NCBI GenBank assembly: GCA_002049455.2 | Contig: KV919058.1 | Coordinates: 1-64,000, forward strand | DNA from: Porphyra umbilicalis | Taxonomy: Eukaryota > Rhodophyta > Bangiophyceae > Bangiales > Bangiaceae | Direction: 5' to 3' | DNA: 64,000 nt | Part shown: positions 10,171-20,536 of the stretch, in pieces | Layout: each line of letters begins with the position of its first letter | How positions within the stretch are numbered: position 1 is the first letter of the stretch | Position numbers and translations under genes: made by a program | Notes under the pieces: generated by a model | Told to the model about the DNA's origin: nothing | The model's database searches: none | Seen by the model: only the letters and a program-made list of their open reading frames with translations

Positions 10171-12722
10171 ATGGCTCCTCGAGTGCCGCGCGAGGCGCGG
10201 GCTCTCGCTGCCGCGGCGGCAGAGGCGGCGGTGCATGAGGTACTCGATGGCCCATCTAGCGAGACGCTGCATGAGGTCAGTATCGCATCAGCGGCAGCTG
10301 CTGCCGCCACGGCGGTGCATTTTAACTCGACGGCGCCTCCCCGGACAAACCCACGACGAACTCGACGACCGGTGCGTCAACCGGCTGCGACCACGCAGTA
10401 GCCACCGACACCTGGTTTCAGTGGTGCATCCTCACCCCCCTCGGCGTCTCGAAAACCGAAGGTCACCCCGACCCTGGGCGACAAGATTGACCTCGTCCGC
10501 ATGTACGACACCGGCGCCTACACGTGGCGGTCGCTGCGGGCAGCCTTCCCCAAGGACATCTCCCTTTCGGCCGCAAGACGCACGTGTAATCCATCAGAGC
10601 GTGCCCGGCTTTTGAAACGTGCACGCGACGGCGAGCCGGTGAACTCCACGCGTACCCGTCGGTCGAAGTTTGAGGAGATTGATGCCGCCCTCAAGACCTG
10701 GTTTGATGGTATCGAGACCATGGGCGGGGCGGACCTACCAATGACGATGGCGGTGCTCGAAACAAGGGCGAGGGAGATCGCCACAGAACTCGGCGTGGAG
10801 GGGTTTTTCGGATCCCCTGGGTTCATCCAACGATGGACCTCCCGCCACCGAATCAAGAGCGTCAAGTTGTGGGGCCAGGCGGGCTCGGCGGCCGAGGCTG
10901 TACGCCTAGGGGAGCGGCGGATGGCCGAAATACGGGCAGATCTGGCGACCTATGACCCAGAACACATCTACAACATGGATGAAACTGGTTTGCAATACCG
11001 GTGTCTTCCCAACCGGTCCTACATTGCGGCGGGTAGGCGAAGGCGGGCGCGTGGCTCTAAGGCAATGAAGGCCAAAGATCGCGTGACCCTCGTCCTGGCA
11101 TGTAATGCCACTGGCTCCCACAAGATCCCCGTCGCGATCATTGGCTCCGCCGCCGTGCCTCTGTTCTTCAAGCTCCCGCGTGCCAACTGCCCCTTACCGT
11201 ACTTTTCACAACAATCGGCTTGGATGGACGCTGTCGTGTACGAGAAGTGGTTCAACACCGTGTTTGTTCCAGAAGTACGTTCAAGAACGCGCTCGCCGGT
11301 CATCCTGATCGTCGACAACTGTGGGGCACACACAGAACTCGAGTGCGACGGCGTCAAGATCTGCCCTCTACCACCCAACGTGACATCTGTCCACCAACCA
11401 TTGGACGCAGGCATCATTGCGTGTTTGAAACGGCGCTACAAGAAGCGTCTTATTTCACTGGTTCTGCGCGCATTCCCTGAAAAGCGGCGACGACAAGAAG
11501 CTGCAGCCGCCTCTGCCGCCTCAACGGCGGCGACCGCGACGGCGGCGGAGGCAGCTCTTGCTGCAAGACCCCCCTCCGGACCAGAGGCCAGCACTCCTGC
11601 ACCCTCATTACCGGCTCGTGGGTGCGGAGAGGCGGGGCAGGGCGCGCCTGCTGGGGGTGTGGTGGCTGCCAGCGCGGTTGGTTCCGGGGTTGTGGGTGGC
11701 GCGGGGCCGATCGGCGCGACGGGCCCGCCGGGGCCGCACGCGGTGCTCGTTTCCCCGCAGCTGGGCACCGGCGCGACCGCCGTGGCTGTGCGCGAGGGGC
11801 GTCTGGTGAGACTGGCGGTGCCAGATATTATCGCTAGCGCGGCCAGTTCATTTGTCCGTTCTCTTATGCCGCCGGGCACTGTGTTCGGGAACGGTGCAAC
11901 CATGGATTGGACGCCGTCGAGCGCTGCCCGCGCTTCATTGGCGGCCGGTGTCGGCTTTAGCGGTACGAGCTTTGGCGCCTCCTTGGCGACGAGAATTTCC
12001 CAATCTGGGGTGCCACCCGGGACACTGCCATTGGTGGACCGACCAAGCGTACCCCGCAACCCCGCTACGACCACGACGCCGGTGCCCCCCCCCCCACCCC
12101 GGTTCCCGCCGCGCAAGGCGCGCCCCTGGCTTCCACGCTTCCTAGCACGGCGCCCGTCTACCGGCCACCTGCCGTTGTCGGCTTTCCGGGCCCAACAGCG
12201 GCTGACTTGGCTCTGGCAGCGAGACCCAACGTTTGGGTCGAGCAACAGCGCTCCCCCCCCCCAACCCCTTCCGGGCCGGCTCGCCGGTGCTCTCGGCGCC
12301 CCCGGCGCCAAGCTGCGCACACTCGGCCCGTCCTGGGCGTCCGGGACGGCGCCGCCGCCCATCTGCAGGACGTGGCAGAGATTGTCCGGGAGGAGTGGGA
12401 CGCAGTGACGCCCGCTACGATAGCGCATTGCTGGGCGAAGGCATGCATACTGCCATTGTCGATGGAGGCGCGCGTCATCGCAGAGCATGGAGAGTACCGC
12501 ACCTCGTCTCGCCCAGTGTACGACGACGTGCGTGAGATCCTGGGTAAGATGGGTACGTGCACAGTTGCGCAAGAGTGCTTTGGGGAGGGGGATGTTGCCG
12601 AGAAAGAGTTGGTCGTGGAGGGGTGGCTGGGACTAGAAGAGGATATGCATGCCATAGAAGACACTGTGGACGCGGAGTGCGCCAAGGAGCGTACATCCGA
12701 ATGCAACGATGAAGACGAATAA
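10171..12722 (+). pseudogene. pogo/Tigger-type transposase (DD29D) with an in-frame TAG and a C-run frameshift
   Basis: Cut-and-paste transposase. An Ala-rich leader starts at ATG 10171 and runs to a TAG at 10399-10401; the same frame continues without another stop into the conserved part. There follow a CENP-B/psq-type HTH (KIDLVRMYDTGAYTWRSL), a Tc5-type HTH (FFGSPGFIQRWTSRH) and the DDE_1 core: D in YNMDETGLQ (codon 10978), D in ILIVDNCGAH (11314) and D in VHQPLDAGII (11404), giving 29 residues between the last two. A Pro/Ala/Gly-rich region follows. The frame then shifts at a C run near 12250, after which the C-terminal tail continues (HLQDVAEIVREEWDAV, HCWAKACILP) to TAA 12720-12722. The same tail is recognisable at 63103-63480. 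Lesions may be real or partly sequencing errors at the homopolymer. Confidence 0.87.
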
Positions 12723-13997
12723 ACGGCACGTGTGCAATGGAATGAGCGTACTGGGTCGAAGCACACTTGGAATTTTGCGTAAGGTAGACAATACCAGCAA
12801 AGACGCCGTGCGAGCAGTCTATGCAACGTGGCCAGCACAAGAGACAAGGCTCGCGATCGGTCCCTCGCAACAACGAAAACGGCCTGTGAATGGGGCGTGC
12901 GTGGAAAGGTGAAAAGAAGAGTTGGACAGAGGCGCCCAGACAGAAAAACGATGAAGACAGCCACATAGACAAAAGACAACAAGCGGAGGCATCCATGCCA
13001 GCCCCAAGCGGCAGCGCCATCCATATGCACACGCGCCCTCATCCCACCACAAGGGCACCCCCACTTTCCAGTGGCTGCACACCGCCGAGACTACCGGGAA
13101 CCCAAGTGGATGGAAACTCGCCTCCTCCCCGACCCCCCCCGCCTCCCGCACCGACCACAGAGTCGTCGCTGGCGACAGAAAAGCTGTATTGCTTCCCCAT
13201 TATTAAATGTCGTTGTCCTCAACAACGGCGCACTCCTTGACACTCGAGCATCAAGCCCGTGCATCTGCGGGATGGAAATGGGATGCAGAGGGGGCAGCGG
13301 AGATCATGAACAACGAGACATAGATTGAAAACAAGGGAAGAAAACGAGCAAGCGGAATCGCAAACTCATCGTGAGTACATAATAATCTTCGTTCCGTTGC
13401 AAACCCCCGGTCGTGGCAACTGGATTGCCCGTCGACGTAAAGAAAAGAAGAGCAGCACCCTTCCCCGCCGGAAGCGAGTGCGACCGCATCTGCCACGCCC
13501 CCCGCCTCTGTATCATCTCCCTGAGCATTGCGACAAGAGCGTACATCGTTCGGTTGTGTGGCCGACGCGGCACGAAGCCAGAGAAACATCAACAGGTGAG
13601 AAGGGGTGTACAGTACAACACGACAAAGCTGATTCTGGAAACAGGGCAGAAGCAAGCGGCGGACGAGAAGTGACAGCGCGGTCGTTGACGAGGTCAGGCA
13701 ATGCATGCGTCCATGGTTGATGCGTAAAATAAGTCAACGCATAGCTCTGCTACGTCTCCGTCCGCACACGTCACGGCGCAACGTGTAATACACGCAAAGA
13801 GCACTCTCGACAACGACCGAAACCCTTGTCGTAAGAGCGACGAGGAAGAGCGTACCGCGGGGAAACCGTATGTAGAACTCAGAGAACACGTGCACGGAGC
13901 AGCCATAGGGACTTGGTGCCAGAAGGGTGGTGGCGGCAAGCTGGTGGCGGCGGTGTGCTGCCAAATCTGACCATGTGATGGTTGTGTGCAGGGGAGG
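12723..13997. other. No gene recognised
   Basis: Intermediate-GC sequence downstream of the transposase. The long minus-strand frame at 12158-13042 is an antisense shadow plus flank, with no recognisable domain. Probably the 3' part of the pogo-type element and older repeats. Confidence 0.4.
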
Positions 13998-14153
13998 GTG
14001 CGCGATCGACACCCGCGTGTGTCGCGCCGGGTGCGCGATCGACACCTCCGTGTCGCGGGGGGTGCGCGATCGACACCCGCGTGTGTCGCGCCGGGTGCGC
14101 GATCGACACCTCCGTGTCACGGGGTGTGCGCGATCGGCACCCGCGTCTCGCAC
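13998..14153. repeat. Tandem repeat of alternating 33/31-bp units
   Basis: Five units begin with GTGCGCGATCGACACC at 13998, 14031, 14062, 14095 and 14126 (the last has GG for GA). They alternate between 33-bp (CGCGTGTGTCGCGCCGG) and 31-bp (TCCGTGTCGCGGGG) versions, so the true period is a 64-bp dimer. Each unit contains the palindrome CGATCG. Confidence 0.9.
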
Positions 14154-14313
14154 TTTCTCGCCATCGCTTTCTCGTTCTGGGACGATAAATGTCTGCACGA
14201 TCGACGATTGGGATGACACCGGCGAAAATTCAGTGGCAGTCGGGACCATGAGGCACTCCGTTTTAGAGGGCTACTTCGTGGCGCACCCATGCCATTCAAG
14301 TGCATAACGACTG

Positions 14314-14943
14314 TACCCGGTTATTGCTGATCCCCGAATTTTGTCCTGGTGGACAGAGACTGACTTGCGGACCGACTCTCTCCACCAATCAAATGCGCCC
14401 CTGGGACTGACTTGGTGCTCCTGATTGCTTACATGGGCCCATACAGCCTGGGAATCAACATCAGCTCCTCTTTTTTTCTGCACTTCTGGCAAGGAGACAG
14501 TAGAAAATCTCAAGATCTCGCGTGGGCAGCTTGCTCCGTGCCAAGAAATGCGGATCAAGCGGCAACAAACAGTGAGTTCTGCTGGGTGCAAGGTCCCGGC
14601 TCCGAACGCGGGCTTTCTATTGGCTTCGATGTCTTCTTACTGTCGTTTTAAACCAATAGAGTGCTCTTATTCAGAGTCAGTCTCTGTCTCTGTCCCCCAG
14701 GACAAAATTCGGGGATCAGCAATATATGACACCCTTGCGCACTTGGTCAACTGTCCATGTTGCTGGATTGTTGCTGACTGCGCTGCCACATCTGCAGGAT
14801 CTGACCAATGAGATGCCCTCTGGCAACTTGGTCGTCTGCAAACAGTCGAATGCTGCGTTCTCGTGCGCCCTCGGGCAAGGAAAATCCCCCAGTTATATGA
14901 CATGTCATATAACTGGAGCGCATATAACCGGATATTGACTGTA
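14314..14943 (+). mobile_element. MITE family B copy 1, split by a nested family-A MITE
   Basis: The right end is CGGATATTGACTGTA; the left end (TACCCGGTTAT) is degraded. It shares ACCCTTGCGCAC, GACCAATGAG and the pre-terminal TAACTGGAGCG with the copy at 43258-44813. The family-A MITE 14322-14724 has inserted near the left end. The terminal TA of this copy is shared with the next element at 14942. Confidence 0.6.
14322..14724 (+). mobile_element. MITE family A copy 1
   Basis: 403 bp with ~24-bp terminal inverted repeats: TATTGCTGATCCCCGAATTT on the left and the reverse complement ending GGGGATCAGCAATA. TA termini indicate a Tc1/mariner-type, Stowaway-like element. Other copies are at 31974-32375 (opposite orientation) and 43330-43856. 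No coding capacity. Confidence 0.9.
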
Positions 14944-17210
14944 CGGAAGGTGGGGTTAGGATTCCGGGTTGACTGAAGCTCATTGGAAGACGCACCAGCT
15001 TGACAGTAGTAAATAGTCTGGATGCTCTGGGTGCGTTCCGCGCCTGTTAGTATGAGAGCAAGGGTGGGGTTAGGATCACACTCACATCAATTGTGACGAC
15101 AGTGGGCTTTGTGACGGTCTTTCGTTTTGGGGCGCAACGAATACCGCGCGGGGTCCAAGAAAAGGCGAGCTGTCGGTGGCATGCCCCGCAAGCAAAAAGC
15201 GCGAAGCAGTCACTGGGTCGCCAACGGCGTCGACGGCGGCGGCCGCGTCGACGCCGCGGGCGCCGACTCCGCCGTGGCTGCGGCGCGCGCGGGCAGACCG
15301 GGCACCGGCATGTACCGAAGGGGGTTGGTGGGGGGGTTGACGAGGTGGCGCCGCTGGCGGCCACGATAGGCGCTGGCGTGGCGGCGGTGGCGGTGGTGGG
15401 GGGGGGGGGGGGGGGGGCGGGAAACGACATGCCGGACGCACCCGACGCACAAGCCGACGCGGCGGCGAGGCGGGTCGGTGCCCTGCAAGGGGTCTGCCGC
15501 GGCCGCCTCGAGGGGCTGTGGCGCGTGCTTATGTCTCGCCTTGGGAGGCAGGGGCGGCACGAGGACGACGGCGGTGGGTCGAGGGTTCGGGGGGCGGGGG
15601 ACACCCCACGAAGTACCGAAAGCGGTGGGGGGGGGGGGCACCCCGCCGGCGCCATCGTTGCCGACGCGGCGGTCGGGCGCGGCAGCGCGTGCCGCCCGCC
15701 CGAGCACCCATGACGACCTCTACACCTTGGCGGCGGGGGGGGCGGCCGCTGCCGCCGCCGTCGACGCTGACGGGGCGGCCGGCCGGTTGGCCGGCAGCGG
15801 CGGCAGCCGCCGCACTGCGGCGGCGGCGGCGGTAGCCTCGCCGCCTGTGTCGGCTGTGGCGGCAAAGGCCACGGAAAGGGCACCTCCACCCGCCCCGCCC
15901 CCCGCCGTCAGGACCGCTGACAACCACGCCGACGGGCGGCTGCCCTTGCTCACCGCCGGCTGGGGTTTGGCGGCGCGGCGCGGCGCGGCGCTCGCCACCC
16001 ACGGCCAGCCGCCCCTGCATGTTGCCGCCGTCGCCGGCGCGCTCGACGCGGTGGCGGAGACGCGGCGCTCGCGGCTCTGCTGCCAGCGGCAGCGTCGGCA
16101 GCGCCGGCGACAATCGCCGCCGAGGCCAAACGGGGCGCCTTTAGGCGACAAAGCCACGCCAATCCCCACCGAGTCCGCCACAGGCGCCCACAAACGTCCC
16201 CCCCCGGAAGCCCCTCCACCGCCGCCGCCGCCGCCGCCGGGTACGACCGGGCAGCCTCCAGACGATAACCCTCCCCTGCCCATCCCCCCGCCGCCGCCGC
16301 CGCCACCGCCGCCGAGTCCGCCCGCGTCGCCCGTGCGTGTCGCCGTCACTCCCCCCCCCCCCGCTGCCGCCGCCGTGACCGCCCGTGGCGACTGCCGTTG
16401 ACGACTCCCCCCGACCCCGCGACCGCCGCCGACGCCGCCGCCAAGTCCCCCGGCACCGCCCGCACACGGGACCACCTTTCCCTGCTGCGGCTTCAGAGTC
16501 GGACGGCGGCGCGCCGCCGCCGCCCCTCCCCGCCCGCCGCGGCCGCCGCCGCCGCCACGGCCGCCGCCGCCGCCGCGGCCGCCGCCGCCGCCACGGCCGC
16601 CGCCGCCGCCACGGCCGCCGCCGCCGCCACGGCCGCCGCCGCCGCCACGGCCGCCGCCGCCGCCACGGCCGCCGCCGCCGCCACGGCCGCCGCCGCCGCC
16701 ACGGCCGCCGCCGCCGCCACGGCCGCCGCCGCCGCCACGGCCGCCGCCGCCGCCACGGCCGCCGCCGCCGCCACGGCCGCCGCCGCCGCCACGGCCGCCG
16801 CCGCCGCCACGGCCGCCCGGGGAGCCCCTCCACACGAAACAACCCTTCCTCGCCGCCGCAGCCGCCGCCGAGTGAGGCCGCAATGCCGGCCAGCGCCGCC
16901 CACTGGCTAACGGGGTTTGAGGCCACCCTGGGGGCGGCGCGCGCGCGCTGCCATGGTGGGGCTCTGTGCGCCCGTTCTTTGGCGGGATCCACAGTCAGTC
17001 CACTGCTGTTTGCCTCCCGCGAGAATTGTGAACAAGCTTTGTGACGGGATATATGATTGGCTGACGCATCCTAACCCCACCCTGCTCCCCATACTATTGA
17101 GTGCGGCTTTCATGCCAACGTGGCGCATCCAGACACCCCCTCCTTTACAACGTCTCATCATGCCTCCACCAATCGGATTCATGCCTCCATCCTAACCCCA
17201 CCTTCCGTAC
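14942..17210. mobile_element. 2.3-kb TA-flanked element with doubled GGTGGGGTTAGGAT ends (element P)
   Basis: The outer inverted repeats are TACGGAAGGTGGGGTTAGGA (14942-14962) and its complement at 17189-17210. A second inverted pair of GGTGGGGTTAGGAT lies inside, at 15063-15076 and 17068-17081, about 115-120 bp from the outer pair on each side. The interior is extremely GC-rich, has no recognisable transposase and holds the 18-bp minisatellite. It is probably a non-autonomous element that has taken up GC-rich host DNA; a weak ankyrin-like stretch (QPPLHVAAVAGALD, ~16003-16050 +) could be a captured gene fragment. Confidence 0.65.
16542..16817. repeat. 18-bp GC-only minisatellite, about 15 copies
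   Basis: Head-to-tail units of GCCGCCGCCGCCGCCACG with almost no variation (one unit has GCG for ACG). Every frame is open: Ala-rich or Arg-rich on the plus strand, Gly-rich (RGGGGG) on the minus. The long Gly-rich minus-strand frame 15720-16883 owes its length to this array and I do not call it a gene. Confidence 0.95.
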
Positions 17211-17221
17211 AGGACCCACCC

Positions 17222-17465
17222 GCAGTCAATCGACTCGCGCGCTTTGTCAGCAGCCAATGAGCGCCGGTGCACGAGCACTCTCAAACTGAAGTCAAGGCTG
17301 TCCTCGAAAGCCTCTGTGTGGCTCAAGCGCCGTCGCACACCTACCCCCCACCCACCCTTCCCCCGCGGGGGAACGCCCCCCAACGCCCCCCCGTCCCCCC
17401 GCGGGGGAAGGGTGGGTGGGGGGTAGGTGTGCGACGGCGCTTGAGCCACACAGAGGCTTTTTTTG
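17222..17465. repeat. Family O copy 2 ending in a long inverted repeat
   Basis: 17222-17345 matches family O copy 1. The segment GCCTCTGTGTGGCTCAAGCG and following (17311-17365) is repeated in inverted orientation at 17402-17457, around a C-rich core (CCCCCGCGGGGG on both sides). This makes a near-perfect foldback of roughly 70-bp arms. Confidence 0.8.
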
Positions 17466-18160
17466 CCGCGCGGGGCGGCCGCCGTCGCCGTCGTGCCTCC
17501 CGCGGTCGCCGTCGTGGGACAGCGTGTGTGTGCCACTGCACCGGTGGCCGGAGCGGACTATTCGCTCCAGACAAGCAACGGCGCCGCCGGGGAGAGGACA
17601 CAATTGGGATTAGAGCAGTATTTTTACCATGTGAGCATCACCATGTCCTAAAAGCCTCGGCAGCTGAATACTGAAAGAAATCTATCTTTGTTGAACTCAG
17701 TTGCACATCTCGTGCCAAAGTCAGGGCGGTTGTGCTGCGCGTCGCCAGTTCCAAGCGCCTGACTGATCCACCTGAACGTGGGGCTGCCCAGTGCTTGTGA
17801 CACGTGCCCATCCGATGTCATCCACCGGGGCCTCAGTGAAGCAGACGCACAACAATGACTTCGCGACGGTAGTCAGAAAGTCACCCCGTGCAACACTCCC
17901 GATGCGTTCTGTGGACCGCCTCCCCCCCCGACAGGCCACGAATGGCACCCAACAGTGCGCCCTGCTGGCATCAACGGACTGCATTGGGATATGTGCGGGG
18001 CCCCATCCGAACGAACTCAACGCCGCGCTCGCCCGCTGCTCGGCCGTCACGCCCACCACCCGGTCGTCACGCCCGCCGCCCTCCTCCACCCCCCCGCCAT
18101 TGTGCGTGACCCCCGTCCGGCAAGGCACCTACCAACCCCCGCCGCTACTCGCCGCACGCC
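17466..18160. other. 5' flank of the Deg protease gene
   Basis: No gene recognised. The overlapping open frame 17791-18885 is a shadow of the protease in another frame. The stretch should include the promoter and 5' leader, but I see no clear TATA box. Confidence 0.4.
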
Positions 18161-19027
18161 ATGGCCCCCCCGCCGCGTACGCCCCTGGTGGTGCCGACCG
18201 ACACGGACGCGACGGCGGCGACGGCGGCCAAGGCCAAGGCCAAGGCCGCGCCATCCGTCGACGGCATCGCCGAGACGGGCGTCGCCACCAACCTCGATGG
18301 GGATATGTGGGAGTCTGTCCGCGCGTCGGTCGTCAAGGTCTACGTCAGCAACAAGCCGTGGTCGCAGCGCCAGCCGTGGCAGCGGCTGGCTGCCATTTCT
18401 GGGACGGGCTCGGCGTTTGTCGTGGCCGGCCGGCGGCTGTTGACCAACGCGCACGTGGTCGACGACGAAGTCGCCATCTTTGTGCGCCGCCGCGACAGCG
18501 ACGTGCAGCACCCGGCCAAGGTCCTCGACGTGTCGGCCGAGGCGGATTTGGCGCTCCTCGCCGTCGACGGGGACGCCTTTTGGTCGGGCCTCACGCCGAC
18601 GACGCCCGGGCCGCTGCCGGCGCTGCAGGACCGGGTCATTGCCATGGGCTACCCGACCGGCGGCGACAGCATGTCCATCACGTCGGGGGTGGTGTCCCGC
18701 GTGGAAATGACCCGCAGCGTCTTTTCGGGCATTGCGCTCCTAGGCTTGCAGGTCGACGCGGCCATCAACTCGGGCAACAGCGGCGGGCCCGCCTTCAACG
18801 CGGCCGCCGAGGTGGTGGGCGTCGCGCATCAAACCCGCTCCGATGCGCAAAACATTGGCTACATCATCCCGTGGGGCGTCATTGAACACTTCCTCGCCGA
18901 CGTGGCCGACGGGCCGTCGACGGGCATTTGTGGCGCGGGCTTTACCGTGCAGCCGCTCGACAACCCGCACCTGCGCGCGTACAAGCGGCTGCCGTCCCCC
19001 AGCGCCGCAGCGTCGGCGGCAACCACG

Positions 19028-19060
<33 letters not shown>

Positions 19061-20276
19061 GCCGACGGAGGCGACGTCGGCGTTCTCATCCGCTCCGTCC
19101 CGCCCGTCTCCCCCGCCGCCGACGTGGTGCGCCCCGGCGACGTCCTCACCGCTCTCGACGGAGTGCCCGTCACGTCGGCGGCGACGGTTGCCTTCCCCGG
19201 CCGCGGGTCCGCGCGCATCGGCTTCAACTACCTCGTGTCGCGCAAGCAGGTGGGGGACCCGCTGCGCGTGTCGCTCCTCCGCGACGGGGTGCCGGTGGAG
19301 GTGACCTACCCGCTCCCGTCGGTGCGGCGGACGCCCATGGTGCCGGCAACGGGCAACCGCACGCGGCCCGAGTACTTGATCGTCGGCGGGTTTGTGTTTT
19401 TGCCCCTGACCGCCGCCTACCTCCGCGCGCGCTACGGGCACCGGTGGCACAGCGCGGCGCCGTCGTCGCTCGTCGGTTTGGCGCACTCGGCGGAGAAGGC
19501 GGCGGCCGACGACCAGATTGTCATATTGTAGCACGTGCTCGCCGCACCCATCAACCGCGGTAGGTGAGCGCCAGTGGTTTTTCTTTTTTTTGGGGGGGGG
19601 GGAATCCGCCACGCTCGCGTCGACGGCCACCAATTTGTGACCGCGGGAGGGGGGCGTGGGGTTGCGGGCGGTCAGTGTGTAGAGCGTCCGACTGCCGGCC
19701 CCGCCCGCTGGGCCGCGATGGCTGGCCACCGCTGCGGTCAGGAATTGGGCCGCGTCGCGCGCCGAGATTCTAACCTCATGTCTGAGGCGGGCGTCGGCCC
19801 GGTCCCCCCGCCTTGCCCGTCTCTCTGCCGTGCCGGCTGGTTGATTCCCCTTTTTTTGTTTTTTTCCCCGCCCTCTAGGCTACAAGTGGGACGACCGCCA
19901 CCTCGTGTCTCTGAATGGCACGCCCGTGCGGTCGCTCGCGCACCTCGGCCGCCTCCTCGACGGCGCCGACGGGGCGGCGGGGCCGTCGCCCGACTTTTGG
20001 GTGTTTGAGCTCGGCGCCCACCCGCCGGTCATTGCGGCGCTCCGCCGCGACGAGGCGGCGGCGGCGTTGCCGGCCATCCTCCGCACGCACGGCATCCCGG
20101 CCGCCCGCTCCGTGGGGCCCCTACCGCCGCCGCCGCCGCCGCCACCGCCGCCGCCGCCGCCAGCCGCGGCACCGTCGGCGCCGCCTGCCACCGACGGGGC
20201 GGCAGAGGCCAACGGCACGGCGGACGATGCGCTGACGACGTCGGGTGCGGTGGCGGGGGCGGCGGCAAAGATCTAA
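18161..20276 (+). CDS. DEG: Deg/HtrA-type serine protease (Deg9/Deg2-like), two exons, with an in-frame TAG
   Basis: ATP-independent trypsin-like protease of the plant Deg9/Deg2 group, involved in protein quality control. Exons are 18161-19559 and 19879-20276; the phase-1 intron has donor CGCG/GTAGGTGAG and acceptor CCCTCTAG. The catalytic triad is visible: H98 (LLTNAHVV), D129 (EADLALL) and S207 (NSGNSGGPA). A PDZ1 region (~residues 235-375) carries an Ala-run insertion. The conserved block PEYLIVGGFVFLPLTAAYLR follows, and a PDZ2-like C-terminus (HLVSLNGTPVRS, FWVFELG) is split by the intron. A TAG at 19529-19531 interrupts exon 1 exactly inside the conserved block (QIVIL-stop-HVLAAPINRG). 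Without it the product would be 598 aa, a normal length; with it 456 aa, lacking PDZ2. Cause unknown: allele, base error, read-through or early decay. ATG 18161 has good context (GCCATGG). The family assignment is firm. Confidence 0.9.
19560..19878 (+). other. Intron of the Deg protease gene
   Basis: 319-nt intron with G and T runs and the acceptor tract TTTTTTTCCCCGCCCTCTAG. Joining gives INRG-YKWDD, which matches the Deg9/Deg2 pattern (INIGYE). Confidence 0.85.
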
Positions 20277-20536
20277 ATTTCGGCACGGCCGTCCCACGGC
20301 GTTCGCAAGCGCGGGCGGCGGGGAGCGGGGCGGGGGGGTACCCGCGCAGACGCTCCGGTCGTCTGCGCGTTGGCCACACCCCCGCCGCGCGCGTCCGTGA
20401 TGGCGTGTCGGTACCGGCAGGACTGCGGTCCTGTACGAGCCGGCGCGCGGCGGTGGTGTTGCGCGGAAAACAAAAATAAATTGCGTGCGTTGGTTGTGCC
20501 CCAGTGGCGTGATTGGATACCGGTCAAGGGGCAGCG
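20277..20536. other. 3' flank of the Deg gene
   Basis: Short GC-rich stretch. Contains AATAAATT at ~20475, a plausible polyadenylation region. No gene. Confidence 0.4.

Noticed and set aside
13998-14153. CRISPR-like array
   Set aside because: Units are contiguous, with no unique spacers, and the context is eukaryotic.
14949-15076. Internal telomere repeat tract
   Set aside because: GGTGGGGTTAGGAT is not in tandem; it occurs as four spaced, inverted copies at element ends.
15720-16883. Gly-rich 387-aa protein on the minus strand
   Set aside because: Its length depends on the 18-bp array and every frame there is open; no signal peptide or domain supports it.
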